Shown: piece by piece, positions 27,778 through 37,016 of the stretch
How the letters are laid out: each line of letters begins with the position of its first letter
Numbering within the stretch: the stretch's first letter is position 1
NCBI GenBank assembly: GCA_005889135.1
Contig: VBEK01000138.1
Coordinates: forward strand, 1 to 64,000
Source of the DNA: Chloroflexota bacterium
GTDB lineage: Bacteria > Chloroflexota > Dormibacteria > Dormibacterales > Dormibacteraceae
DNA length: 64,000 nt
Reading direction: 5' to 3'
Notes under the pieces: model-generated
The model's database searches: none
What the model saw: the letters and a program-made list of their open reading frames with translations, nothing else
What the model was told of the DNA's origin: nothing
Made by a program: the position numbers and the translations under genes

Positions 27778-28700
27778 GTAAGCAACTTCTCCAGGAGGGC
27801 CATGCGGACCTGGAGTCCGTTGCGCGCCTGCCGGAAGTACGCGGCCCGCGGGTCGTCGTCGACGTCGGGCGTGATCTCGTCGACGCGCGGGAGCGGGTGC
27901 ATCAAGACCGCGTACTTGCGCATGCGCGCGAGCGCGTCCTTGTCAATCCGGTAGACGCCCCTCACCTTGTCGTACGTCTCGAGGTCGGTGAAGCGCTCCT
28001 TCTGGATGCGTGTCATGTAGACCACGTCGACCTCGGGAAGCACCCCAGCGAGGTCCTCCGTCTCCAGCCACGGCACGTGGTGCTCGTCGAGGTGCGCCTT
28101 CAGGTCTTCCCGCATCGCGACCTCGGGCGGGGCGACGAACCACACCTTGACGTCCTTGAACTTGCTCAGCAGGTAGGTCAGCGAGCGCACGGTCCGGCCG
28201 TTAGCCAGATCGCCGACCATGGCCACCCGCACGCCGTCGACCTTGCCGAGCTCGGCGCGAACGGTGTACAGGTCGAGAAGAGCCTGCGTCGGATGCTGGC
28301 CGGGACCGTCACCGGCGTTGATGACCGGCACCGTGCTCACGGCGGCGGCGCGCCTGGCGGCCCCCTCCTCCTTGTGGCGCAGGACGATCACGTCCGCGTA
28401 CCCGCTGACGATGCGGATCGTGTCCTCCAGCGTCTCGCCTTTGGCGGCGGAGGAGAACTCGCGCGCGTTGTCGGTGCCCATCGTCTGGCCGCCGAGGCGC
28501 AGCATCGCCGCCTCGAACGACAGCCGCGTACGCGTCGAAGGCTCGTAGAACAGCGCTGCCATCACCTGGCCGGCCAGGCGGCCGATGAAGCGATGAGGCT
28601 CGCGCTTGATCTCGTCCGCGCGCGTGAACAGCTCCTCGAGAAGGGCACGGGAGAACTGCTGACTTTCGACCACGTGGCTCAGCCGCGAAGCGACGGCCAT
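27774..28700 (-). CDS. pyrB: Aspartate carbamoyltransferase catalytic subunit
   Basis: 308 residues. Makes carbamoyl aspartate. Carbamoyl-phosphate loop FYEPSTRTRLSFEAA near 51-65, GDGPGQHPTQALLDL near 133-147, and PLPRVDEI near the C-terminus are all intact. First gene of the pyr operon, with AAGGAGA 7 bases before the ATG and a PyrR-type hairpin just upstream. No regulatory pyrI subunit is seen, as in Gram-positive-type enzymes. Confidence 0.95.
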   Translation of the reverse strand: MAVASRLSHVVESQQFSRALLEELFTRADEIKREPHRFIGRLAGQVMAALFYEPSTRTRLSFEAAMLRLGGQTMGTDNAREFSSAAKGETLEDTIRIVSGYADVIVLRHKEEGAARRAAAVSTVPVINAGDGPGQHPTQALLDLYTVRAELGKVDGVRVAMVGDLANGRTVRSLTYLLSKFKDVKVWFVAPPEVAMREDLKAHLDEHHVPWLETEDLAGVLPEVDVVYMTRIQKERFTDLETYDKVRGVYRIDKDALARMRKYAVLMHPLPRVDEITPDVDDDPRAAYFRQARNGLQVRMALLEKLLT

Positions 28701-28707
28701 AAAAGAA

Positions 28708-28733
28708 TCTCCTTCCCTGGCTCTCTGGCCAGG
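28708..28733 (-). promoter_or_regulatory. PyrR-binding-like RNA hairpin next to pyrB ribosome site
   Basis: On the minus strand CCTGGC (28733-28728), loop CAGAGA (28727-28722) and GCCAGG (28721-28716) form a perfect 6-bp stem with a hexaloop. One base further comes the AAGGAGA ribosome site (28714-28708). The loop fits the CNGNGA hexaloop of known PyrR-binding RNAs, and the following purine run matches the usual GAAGGA context. PyrR bound here would cover the ribosome site, as proposed for actinobacterial pyr leaders. Sequence seen; function inferred. Confidence 0.7.
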
Positions 28734-28785
28734 ACTTAAAGGCGAGCTCGCGACAGTCTATCACCACCCGGTAACCTAGCCAGCC

Positions 28786-29162
28786 GTGAACAGGCGGCCC
28801 GGACACGTCGACGTCACCACCGAGGTCGGTTTCTGCAACTTCTGCAACCGCACCCGGAACCTGCGCCGCGAACAGCATCACCTCGGCGCGCTGGTGCGCA
28901 CCATTGTCAGCTGCGAGACGTGCCATCGAACACTGTCCAGCTCGGTGGGTGTGGCGTCGACGGAGCCAGAGCCGGCGGCCGCACCCGCGTCGCAGCCTGA
29001 GCCGGCCAAGGCCGAGGTCGCGGCGGAGGAGAAGGCAAAGCCCAAGCGCGCGCCCGCCAAACCCGCGCCGGCGAAGCGCGCGACCAAACCCAAGGCGACT
29101 GGTAAGGCGAAGGTCCCAGCCAAACCGCGATCGACGGCGACGAGGCGAACGTCCAGGAACAA

Positions 29163-29166
<4 letters not shown>
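28786..29166 (+). CDS. Zinc-ribbon protein with histone H1-like Lys/Ala/Pro tail
   Basis: 126 residues from GTG, divergent from pyrB. The N-terminal ~50 residues hold CNFC and CETC knuckles about 22 residues apart, a likely zinc ribbon. Residues ~60-126 are Ala/Pro/Lys repeats (KPKRAPAKPAPAKRATKPK) like bacterial histone H1/HU-tail proteins, so nucleic-acid binding is likely. No family recognised. Its stop overlaps the start of the following ABC ATPase (GTGA). Confidence 0.55.
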
Positions 29167-29800
<634 letters not shown>

Positions 29801-29832
29801 AGCTGCGCGAGATCCTGCGCGACCGCCGGACG

Positions 29833-30903
29833 ATGATCGCCATCGGTCTCGCCGCGCTGGCGACACCGATCGTTCTTTACGTGATCTCCCAGGTCACGGT
29901 GCGCTCGGCGACGCAGACCTACACCGTCGGTTACAAGGGCGAGATGCCGGCGGGCCTGGACATCCTCTTCAACGCGACCAGCCTGAAGCTCGAGCAGGTG
30001 GCGGATCCGGTGGAGGCGGCCAAGGCGCAGGTCGACGTCGGCCTGGTCTTCACGCCTCAAGGCGTCGACGAGTACTACGACCCGACCCGGCAGAGCGCGC
30101 AGATCACCGACATCCGGATCCAGACCGTGGTGAGCCGGTACGACGCGGCCAAGATCGCGGCGACGCTGCAGGAGAGGGGAGTCGACCCATCGGTCCTCAA
30201 CCCGCTGCCCGTGACGCAGCACCCCCTGACCTCGCCCGAGCAGGCCGCCCAGAACGCGTTCCTCAGTTTCTTCCTGCCCTACATGCTGATCACGATGACC
30301 CTCACCGGAGGCCTGTCCGCCGCGCTGGACACGTCGGCGGGGGAGCGCGAGCGCAAGACACTGGAGAGCCTGCTGCTCACCCCCGCGCCGCGCAGCCAGG
30401 TTCTGGTTGGGAAGATCCTTGCGGTCAGCGTCGTCGGCCTTGCGGGCGCGATGGTGGCGATCGTCTCCATGCTCGTCGCGCTCAGCCAGATCAAGTTCGG
30501 CGCCCAGGGGCAGCCGACCCACATCGTCCTCACGCCCCTCGCCGCGAGCGTGATGGTGTGGCTGGCGGTCCTGCTCGCCGGCGCGTTCGCGTCGATCACG
30601 ATCACGCTCGGCACGCTGGCGAGGAACTTTCGCCAGGGCCAGGCCTACGCGACGCCGCTGTACTTCGTGACGATCTTCCCCGCCTCGCTCGTGCTGTTCA
30701 TCCCCGACTTCAACCCCAGCCTCGGCTACTACCTGATCCCGATCCTGAACGCGGTGCTCGTGCTCAGGGACGCCATCGTCCACAACTCGGTGGCGCCGGC
30801 GGCGCTGGCGGTGACCTCGCTCAGCCTCTTCGTCACGGGTGCGCTGTGCTTCTACGCCGCCCTGAGGCTCTTCACGCGGGAGGCGCTTCTGGTTCGCTCC
30901 TGA
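29833..30903 (+). CDS. ABC-2 permease (NatB-like), N-terminus uncertain
   Basis: 356 residues from the first ATG. First membrane helix IAIGLAALATPIVLYVIS, an extracellular domain to about residue 130, then a GERERKTLESLLLTPAPRSQ loop and five more membrane helices, the NatB layout. The cytoplasmic lead AELREILRDRRT lies just upstream in the same frame (29797-29832) without an in-frame ATG or GTG, so the true start seems lost with the end of the ATPase gene. Probably part of a sodium or drug exporter with that ATPase. Confidence 0.75.
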   Translation: MIAIGLAALATPIVLYVISQVTVRSATQTYTVGYKGEMPAGLDILFNATSLKLEQVADPVEAAKAQVDVGLVFTPQGVDEYYDPTRQSAQITDIRIQTVVSRYDAAKIAATLQERGVDPSVLNPLPVTQHPLTSPEQAAQNAFLSFFLPYMLITMTLTGGLSAALDTSAGERERKTLESLLLTPAPRSQVLVGKILAVSVVGLAGAMVAIVSMLVALSQIKFGAQGQPTHIVLTPLAASVMVWLAVLLAGAFASITITLGTLARNFRQGQAYATPLYFVTIFPASLVLFIPDFNPSLGYYLIPILNAVLVLRDAIVHNSVAPAALAVTSLSLFVTGALCFYAALRLFTREALLVRS

Positions 30904-30989
30904 GCCGGCCGCGGTGGCAAACTGTTTCCAGAGCAGCCATGCGCCGGCGACTGGAGCTAAGGGACCTACGGAGCCTCGAGCGGAGGAGC

Positions 30990-31244
30990 ATGTACTCGAT
31001 CTTTCACCCGCTCGACGTCAACGAGCGCCTGCCCCGGGAGCTGATCATCGAGGGCCGCCGCTACCGCTGGCTCGACCGGCGCATGTTCGACATCGTCGGC
31101 TTCCTGTACCTGCCGGCGTTGATCCTGGCGATCGTGGTCATGGGCTCGGCCAACCTGAGCCTTCTGCTGGCGTTCGCCCTCGCCGGGCTCGCGTTCATCG
31201 GAGTCTTCGCCTATATCGTCTCCGTCTCCGTCCGAGATCAGTAA
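30990..31244 (+). CDS. Small two-helix membrane protein, unknown
   Basis: 84 residues. GGAGGAG lies directly before the ATG at 30990. The N-terminus is soluble (MYSIFHPLDVNERLPRELII, RRYRWLDRRM), followed by two membrane helices (IVGFLYLPALILAIVVMG; LSLLLAFALAGLAFIGVFA). Not recognised. An ATG at 30939 would add 17 charged residues and lacks a ribosome site. It lies between the NatB-like gene and thiolase. Confidence 0.6.
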   Translation: MYSIFHPLDVNERLPRELIIEGRRYRWLDRRMFDIVGFLYLPALILAIVVMGSANLSLLLAFALAGLAFIGVFAYIVSVSVRDQ

Positions 31245-31261
31245 CGGCGTATAACCGTCCC

Positions 31262-32425
31262 ATGACCGAAGCAGTGATCGTCGCGTATGGCCGCTCGCCG
31301 ATCGGGCGCGCGCGCAAAGGCTCCCTCGTCGACGTCCGGCCGGACGACCTGGCGGCACATGTCGTGACCAAGGTCCTGGACAAGGTCCCGCAGCTCGACC
31401 CGACGCAGATCGAGGACCTCATCTGCGGCTGCGGCCTGCCCGGAGGGGAGCAAGGCCACAACATCGGCCGCGTGGTGTCGATCCTTGCCCGTCTCGACGT
31501 GCCCGGAGTCACCGTCAACCGCTACTGCTCGTCCTCTCTGATGACCACGCGCATGGCTGCGCACGCCATCGAGGCAGGCGAGGGCGACGCATTTCTATCC
31601 GTCGGCGTCGAGTGCGTGTCCCGCTACGGCAGCGGCTACCCCGACGCTCCGGACACCTACAACCCGAAGCTCGTCCCCGGCAACACCGAGGAGTATCCCG
31701 ACATCTACATCGCGATGGGCCAGACGGCGGAGAACGTGGCTGCGCGGGAGAAGATCACGCGCGAGGAGCAGGACCGCTACGCGGTCAAGAGCCAGGCCGC
31801 CGCGGTCAAGGCGCGAGACGACGGCTTCTTCGACCGCGAGATCATCCCCGTCCCCCTGCCCAACGGCCAGACCTTCACCAAGGACGACGGCCCGCGGCCC
31901 GGGACGACCATGGAGGTCCTGGCCACGCTGCAGCCCGCATTCCGAGAGAACGGCACGGTCACAGCCGGCAACGCCTGCCCGCTGAACGACGGCGCGGCCG
32001 CTGTGGTGGTGATGTCAGACCGGCGCGCGAAGGAGCTCGGCATCAAACCCATCGCGCGGGTGGTGGCCACCGGGCTGTCGGCCCTGGAGCCGGAGTTCAT
32101 GGGCCTCGGGCCGATCGACGCGTCCAGGCAGGCGCTCAAGCGCGCGAAGATGAGCATCGACGACATCGACATCGTCGAGATCAACGAGGCGTTCGCCGCC
32201 CAGGTCATCCCCTCGGCGCGAGGCATCGGCGTCGACCCGTTCGGTGACAAGCTCAACCCGCACGGCGGGGCGATCGCGCTGGGCCATCCTTTCGGCATGA
32301 CCGGCGCCCGCATCCTCTGCACGCTGCTCAACGGCCTCCGGGAGAGGGACAAGACCTTTGGCCTGGAGACGATGTGCGTCGGCGGCGGTCAGGGAATGGC
32401 GATGATCGTCGAGCGCTTGAACTAG
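31262..32425 (+). CDS. Thiolase (acetyl-CoA acyltransferase)
   Basis: 387 residues. Condenses or cleaves acyl-CoA units. The acyl-accepting Cys is in VNRYCSSSL (about residue 89), the His in GAIALGHPFGMTGAR and the second Cys in MCVGGGQGMA near the C-terminus, all complete. Without neighbours of a fatty-acid or polyester pathway, biosynthetic and degradative roles cannot be separated. It overlaps the convergent lipoprotein gene by 4 bases. Confidence 0.9.
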   Translation: MTEAVIVAYGRSPIGRARKGSLVDVRPDDLAAHVVTKVLDKVPQLDPTQIEDLICGCGLPGGEQGHNIGRVVSILARLDVPGVTVNRYCSSSLMTTRMAAHAIEAGEGDAFLSVGVECVSRYGSGYPDAPDTYNPKLVPGNTEEYPDIYIAMGQTAENVAAREKITREEQDRYAVKSQAAAVKARDDGFFDREIIPVPLPNGQTFTKDDGPRPGTTMEVLATLQPAFRENGTVTAGNACPLNDGAAAVVVMSDRRAKELGIKPIARVVATGLSALEPEFMGLGPIDASRQALKRAKMSIDDIDIVEINEAFAAQVIPSARGIGVDPFGDKLNPHGGAIALGHPFGMTGARILCTLLNGLRERDKTFGLETMCVGGGQGMAMIVERLN

Positions 32426-33135
32426 GAAGCGCCCAGGTCCTTCAGGTCGGCGTAGCCGGTTGGGGCCGTGATGTGGAAGGTCGCGCCGTACTGCGACCAG
32501 GTGATCATCTGGCTCCTCGCCGTCGCATCGGTGGCGCAGCCGTGGGAAGTCCGGAACACCACACGCAGGTAGTTGTGAGGCGCAGCAATCTGAATGTAAA
32601 ACTGACTCCGCGCCGGGTCGTCAAGCTCAACTGCCTCCTGACCGGAGATGGTCGAGGCTCCCTTCTTGCTGACGCCGGACAGGCGCTTGAGGCATGAGCT
32701 CATCTTCCGGAAATCGAGGGCTGTGCTGAAGCCTGTCTTCCACATCTCGGGTGGAACCAGCACCCACGTGTCGTGCGCCCTGGAGTTGACCACGTCGCCG
32801 AGTCGCGGGTTGACGAGGTACAGGACCTGAGCGAGGTCTGACCCATAGACGAACGTCTGGTCGTTGACGTGCGCGATCCTCGTCCTGATACCGCTTTCGA
32901 TGATCTTGCCGTTTACGTTGCCGTTCTCGACATCCACCTCAGCGCTGGCCGGACCGCTTTCGGCCGTCTCGTCGATGCTGACGTGGTAGGAACGGCTCGA
33001 GATCGTCGCCAGGTCGGCGTCGGCGAGGATCTGCGAGGCGGAATGGGTCTGCTCATAGCTCGCCGATCCGCCTGAGCCGCAGGCGGTGATCAGCGCCACG
33101 GCCACCACGCGAGGAACGAAGCCTCGCACCCCCAC
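32422..33135 (-). CDS. Putative lipoprotein (LppX/LprG-like fold possible)
   Basis: 237 residues. Signal peptide with lipobox ALITACGSG near residue 19, then a secreted beta-rich domain. ISSRSYHVSIDETAESGPAS, VNGKIIESGIRTRIAHVND and ISGQEAVELDD follow the pattern of the LppX/LprAFG family of lipid-binding lipoproteins. That assignment rests on pattern only. Two Cys (CLKRL and HGCATD) could form a disulfide. Confidence 0.6.
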   Translation of the reverse strand: MGVRGFVPRVVAVALITACGSGGSASYEQTHSASQILADADLATISSRSYHVSIDETAESGPASAEVDVENGNVNGKIIESGIRTRIAHVNDQTFVYGSDLAQVLYLVNPRLGDVVNSRAHDTWVLVPPEMWKTGFSTALDFRKMSSCLKRLSGVSKKGASTISGQEAVELDDPARSQFYIQIAAPHNYLRVVFRTSHGCATDATARSQMITWSQYGATFHITAPTGYADLKDLGAS

Positions 33136-33182
33136 GCCACCGATTTAATCAGACGTCGCCGCGGCCCGCAGGCCGCCTGGAA

Positions 33183-33632
33183 TCAGTTTCGCGAGGCCGG
33201 CGTCGCGGAAAGTCCGCTGAGGACCCGATCCAGAAGCCGCCGGAGCGTGGCGCGCTCCTCGGCCGAGAGGTCCTTGAGCACCTCGTCCTCGAGGCTTTCC
33301 CGCGCCTTGTCCGCGCGCTCCAGAGCCCGCTTGCCGGCCGCGGTGATCTCGACGATGTGACGCCGCCGGTCGCTTGGGTCGCGTCGGCGCACGGAGAACT
33401 GGGCCGCCTCGAGCTCGTTCAGGATCAAGACCACGCTGTTGGCGTCCATGAACAGGGCGCTCTCGATCTCCTGCTGGGTGATGCCGGGGTGGTCGCGGAT
33501 GAAGCCGAGCGTCATGTAGGGCTTGAACCGCATCCCCAGCAGCTCCTCGCCGGTGCGCCGGTTGAGGGCTTTGTGAACCTGGGTCAGAAGCGAGATGAAC
33601 CCGCCGTCCTTCACGTTCATCGATTCTATCAT
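33183..33632 (-). CDS. MarR-family transcriptional regulator
   Basis: 149 residues. Winged helix: ITQQEIESALFMDANSVV is the recognition region, then RRDPSDRRRHIVEITAAG is the wing, the MarR hallmark. The start MIESMNV at 33632 is preferred; the ORF extends to 33710 but that would run through the operator. It is divergent from the MFS gene, which it probably represses in the absence of ligand. Closest in type to regulators of multidrug or phenolic-acid efflux. Confidence 0.85.
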   Translation of the reverse strand: MIESMNVKDGGFISLLTQVHKALNRRTGEELLGMRFKPYMTLGFIRDHPGITQQEIESALFMDANSVVLILNELEAAQFSVRRRDPSDRRRHIVEITAAGKRALERADKARESLEDEVLKDLSAEERATLRRLLDRVLSGLSATPASRN

Positions 33633-33680
33633 CGAATACAAATATTCCCGACTCCGAGATAATCCATGCAATAAGGATCG

Positions 33681-33706
33681 GGATGATCCTATTATAGTGA
33701 TCATCC
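33681..33706. promoter_or_regulatory. Operator-like dyad between MarR and MFS genes
   Basis: GGATGATC (33681-33688) and GATCATCC (33699-33706) are a perfect 8-base dyad with a 10-base centre that contains TATTAT, a likely -10 element. The surrounding 33611-33725 stretch is the most AT-rich in the area. A dimeric MarR protein bound here would cover the promoter of the MFS gene, which starts 31 bases downstream. Confidence 0.65.
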
Positions 33707-33737
33707 TCACATCGGTTCGGTTGTCTTGGAGGCGGTT

Positions 33738-35144
33738 ATGAACTCGAATCTACGGCGTTGGGCGGCCCTGGTCGTCGTCTGCCTGGGGCAGCTGATGATC
33801 GTGCTCGACTCGACCATCGTCAACGTGGCGCTGCCGTTCATGCAGCGCGACCTTGGTTTTTCTCAGTCCAGCCTGACGTGGGTGGTCAACGCCTACCTCA
33901 TCGCCTACGGGAGCTTCCTGCTGGTCGCCGGCAGGCTCGGCGACCTGATCGGGCGCCGCAAGGTCTTCCTGGCGGGCGTGTTCCTGTTCACCGTCGCCTC
34001 GGTGGGAAGCGGGTTCGCCACGAGCGCCGACCACCTGATCGCAGGCCGCTTCCTGCAGGGCCTCGGGGGCTCGCTGTCGGCGGGCGTGATCATCGCCATC
34101 ATCGTCACCGAGTTCCAGAAGCCGGCCGAGCGCGCCCAGGCGATGAGCGTGTTCACGCTCGTGATCGCGGGCGGCGGCTCCCTCGGACTGCTTGCGGGCG
34201 GCGCCCTGGCGCAGTGGGCCAGCTGGCACTGGATCTTCTTCATCAACGTGCCGATCGGCGTCGCGACGATGGCGCTCGGCGCCTGGCTGATCCGCGAGAA
34301 CGAGGGCCTGGGCCTGCGTCATGGGGTCGACATCTCCGGGGCTGTGCTCATCACCGCTGCGCTGATGCTCGGCGTCTACGGGATCGTGACCGCGGCCGAT
34401 TTCGGCTGGACCTCCACCCACACCCTCGGCTTCGAAGGCGCCGCCGTCTCCCTGCTGATCGCCTTCGTCCTCCTCGAGTCGCGGCTCCGCAACCCTCTGG
34501 TCCCGCTGCGCATCTTCTCCATCCGCTCGCTCGTGGGCGCGACCGCGGCGCGCGGGCTGCTGTTCGCCGGGATGTTCACGAACTTCTTCGTCGGCGCCCT
34601 CTTCCTGCAGAACGTGCATGGCTACACCGCGTTCGCGACCGGCCTGGCGTTTCTCCCCACCACGCTCACGATCGGGGTCATGTCGGCGGGGCTGGCGGCG
34701 CGAATCATGGCCCGTATCGGCCCGCGCAACCTTCTCCTCGCTGGTCTCGCGGTGATCATCACCGCGCTGGCGATCCTGTCCGGGGTCGACGGGGGCACCG
34801 GCTACATGCCGACCCTGCTGGCGGCGTACGTGCTGCTGGGCGCCGGGGCGGGGATGTCTTTTCTTCCCCTGCTCGTGATCTCGATGTCCGAGGTGCCGCT
34901 GGCTGACGCCGGCCTCGGGTCAGGCTTCAGCAACGTGGTGATGCAGGTCGGCGGCGCGCTGGGTCTGGCGTCGATCACGTCGATCTCGACGTCCAGCGCC
35001 GAGGGCACCGGCACCTTCCAGCTGGCCTACGTCCTGGCCGCGATCGCCGTCGCAGCCGCGCTGGCCGTCACCGTGGCGGTGCTGCGCAGCGCGCCGGCCG
35101 TGCAACCGGCGCACGAGAGCGTGCATCTCGAGGAGGCGGCCTAG
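33738..35144 (+). CDS. MFS drug exporter, DHA2 (EmrB/QacA) type
   Basis: 468 residues, about 14 membrane segments. Motif C-like LGQLMIVLDSTIVNVALPFM at the start, motif A GRLGDLIGRRKVFL near 70, and a GRFLQGLGGSLSAGVI segment. GGAGG lies 5 bases before the ATG at 33738. Divergently placed from a MarR regulator with a dyad operator between them, the classic arrangement of an inducible multidrug pump. Confidence 0.9.
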   Translation: MNSNLRRWAALVVVCLGQLMIVLDSTIVNVALPFMQRDLGFSQSSLTWVVNAYLIAYGSFLLVAGRLGDLIGRRKVFLAGVFLFTVASVGSGFATSADHLIAGRFLQGLGGSLSAGVIIAIIVTEFQKPAERAQAMSVFTLVIAGGGSLGLLAGGALAQWASWHWIFFINVPIGVATMALGAWLIRENEGLGLRHGVDISGAVLITAALMLGVYGIVTAADFGWTSTHTLGFEGAAVSLLIAFVLLESRLRNPLVPLRIFSIRSLVGATAARGLLFAGMFTNFFVGALFLQNVHGYTAFATGLAFLPTTLTIGVMSAGLAARIMARIGPRNLLLAGLAVIITALAILSGVDGGTGYMPTLLAAYVLLGAGAGMSFLPLLVISMSEVPLADAGLGSGFSNVVMQVGGALGLASITSISTSSAEGTGTFQLAYVLAAIAVAAALAVTVAVLRSAPAVQPAHESVHLEEAA

Positions 35145-35169
35145 GCACAGGGGGGTAACCTCAGAGCCA

Positions 35170-35733
35170 ATGGGCCAGGACAGCCGGCGCCTTTGGGAGG
35201 AGTGGGTGGCGGCCAACATCGGTGGCGACGATGTGCGCCGCCGCAATGCCCTCGATGCCGCCCTCCAGTCGCTGGCCGTGGGCAAGAGTTCCACCGAGGC
35301 CGCGGACGCAGCCCGGCGAGCGGTCGGCGCTGCTGCCGCCGGTGCCCTTCGGTGCCGCTTCTGCGGCTCGACGCCGGCCGTCGCGATGACCATCTTCGAG
35401 CACAACGGCTACATCTTGGTGTTCACGGCGAAGAACCTGAAGGGCCCGTTCTGCCGCAGCTGTGGTCTTCACGCCTGGCGCAAGATGACGGATGCGACGC
35501 TGCTGCGAGGGTGGCTGGGCCTGCTCTCGTTTGTGGTCGCCCCGTTGACCGTCCTGGCCAATTTCGTCAATCGCCGGAAGCTCGCGACACTGGCCGCACC
35601 CGAGGCCGGCACAGGCGTTCAGGCCCCGGCCGACCCAGGACGCAGCCTTTTCGAGCGGCCAGGCTTATACGTGTACGCGGCAATGATCGCCGCCGTGTTC
35701 GTCTTCTACGTGCTGCCTCTCGTACGCGGCTGA
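35170..35733 (+). CDS. Membrane protein with cytoplasmic zinc-ribbon, unknown
   Basis: 187 residues. Helical N-terminus, then CRFC (about residue 62) and CRSC (about 95), a likely zinc ribbon of the DUF/TM2-like sort. Two hydrophobic segments follow: GWLGLLSFVVAPLTVLANFV near 113 and YVYAAMIAAVFVFYVLPLV at the C-terminus. Not recognised. It ends 16 bases from the convergent PLP-enzyme gene. Confidence 0.6.
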   Translation: MGQDSRRLWEEWVAANIGGDDVRRRNALDAALQSLAVGKSSTEAADAARRAVGAAAAGALRCRFCGSTPAVAMTIFEHNGYILVFTAKNLKGPFCRSCGLHAWRKMTDATLLRGWLGLLSFVVAPLTVLANFVNRRKLATLAAPEAGTGVQAPADPGRSLFERPGLYVYAAMIAAVFVFYVLPLVRG

Positions 35734-35749
35734 CGGGCGAGGAAGCCGC

Positions 35750-36811
35750 CTAAGCCCCGTCCTGTAGAGAGGCGACGAGACGGGCGATGTCCGTCTCGTC
35801 GTTCCACCAGCCGACCGATGCCCGAAGCCAGCCATCGGGTAGGTTGCGGATGACCACCCCTGCGGCTTCGGCCTGCTTGACCGCGTCGGCGGGCTCGCCG
35901 GCCGTCCGGAACGAGACGAGCGTTCCCTGACCGGGCTCGGTCCGGACCTCGACTCCGGCTTCGAGGAGCGCCGCACGGCACTTCGCCACCATGTCCGCGG
36001 CGCGGCTGGGCCCCCATTCCGGCACCTCCTCGAGCGCGGCCAGCATCCCGGCCACCATGGGGGGCGCCAGGTGCGTCATCGCGAGGCGGAGGGGGCCCTG
36101 CTCGAACGTCGAAGCCGCTGAGCCCTGCATCTGCGGGCGGAGCGTCGTGTCATCCCCGACGTAGAGGGCGCCCGTCGTCTCGGGACCGCACAGCCACTTC
36201 TGTCCCGAGACGGTGTACCAGTCGGCCACGCTCGCGTCCACCGCGATGGCGCCGACGGACTGCGCCCCGTCGACGAGCAGGGGCAGGCCTGTCTCGCGCT
36301 TGATGTCGGCCAGCGGCAGGACGTGGCCGTTGAGCCACAGCACGTGCGAGAGGGCGACCAATTTCGTCCTCGGAGTTACCTCGTCGAGCACGGCCCCGAG
36401 GGCCTCGGAGGCCGGGCGCTCCATGACCCGCGACTTGCGCAGATGCGCGCCGGACGCCAGCAACGGCATCAGCAGACCAGGATGCTCGGCGTCGGTGGTG
36501 ATCACCTCGTCGTCGGGAGTGAGACGCAACCCGGTCACGACGATGTTGCAGCCCTCGGTGGTCGAGGTCGTGAGGATGACCCTGTCGGCCGGCACATGGA
36601 TGAGCGCGGCCACGCGCTCCCTCGCGGCGGTCGCGGTTGCGGAAGCCTTCTCCCACACGCTTGCCGTGCCTCGCCCCCGCGTCAGGGCGGCCGCCTCCTC
36701 AGCCTGCATCGTCTCGAACGTGCGCCGGGAGAGCGGCCCAACCGAGCCGGCGTTCATGTAGGCGGTCCGCTCGAAGACCGGGAACTGCGCCCGAGCCTCG
36801 GCGGGGGTCAC
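35750..36811 (-). CDS. Class V aminotransferase-fold PLP enzyme (kynureninase/cysteine-desulfurase-like)
   Basis: 353 residues from GTG 36811, which overlaps the stop of the small Cys protein (GTGA). Fold-type I PLP enzyme: STTEGCNIVVTGL near 75, EHPGLLMPLL, LLVDGAQSVGAIAVD with the PLP-pyridine Asp, and the PLP lysine in VSGQKWLCGPETTG. The best neighbours in kind are isopenicillin-N-epimerase-like and kynureninase-like enzymes. Its place after tryptophan 2,3-dioxygenase favours kynureninase or a related tryptophan-catabolic step, but this is not proven. Confidence 0.75.
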   Translation of the reverse strand: MTPAEARAQFPVFERTAYMNAGSVGPLSRRTFETMQAEEAAALTRGRGTASVWEKASATATAARERVAALIHVPADRVILTTSTTEGCNIVVTGLRLTPDDEVITTDAEHPGLLMPLLASGAHLRKSRVMERPASEALGAVLDEVTPRTKLVALSHVLWLNGHVLPLADIKRETGLPLLVDGAQSVGAIAVDASVADWYTVSGQKWLCGPETTGALYVGDDTTLRPQMQGSAASTFEQGPLRLAMTHLAPPMVAGMLAALEEVPEWGPSRAADMVAKCRAALLEAGVEVRTEPGQGTLVSFRTAGEPADAVKQAEAAGVVIRNLPDGWLRASVGWWNDETDIARLVASLQDGA

Positions 36812-36951
36812 CGTGGGATACGGGTGTAGAAGCGGCACGGCGGTGATTCTGCGGTGGTGTGAAAGTTCCAGTGCCGGCACCATGCGGTGCCGTCGAACTT
36901 GCGACAGGTTCCGCAGGTGACCTTCGGCGCCTCCACGCGCGTCTTCTTCAT
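36808..36951 (-). CDS. 47-residue Cys4 microprotein
   Basis: Contains TCGTCRKF, then AWCRHWNFHTTAE and PPCRFYTRIPR, so four cysteines and two histidines in 47 residues, likely a small zinc site. The ATG at 36951 begins KKTRVEAPKV; an upstream ATG at 37041 would overlap tryptophan dioxygenase. The stop TGA overlaps the GTG of the PLP enzyme. No family named. The motif and the coupling support a real gene. Confidence 0.6.
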   Translation of the reverse strand: MKKTRVEAPKVTCGTCRKFDGTAWCRHWNFHTTAESPPCRFYTRIPR

Positions 36952-37016
36952 GTGGTGCTCGGGCCGCTCGCCCGGAAACAGAGGCTCGTCCGAGAAAGGC
37001 CTCGACGGATCTCGAC

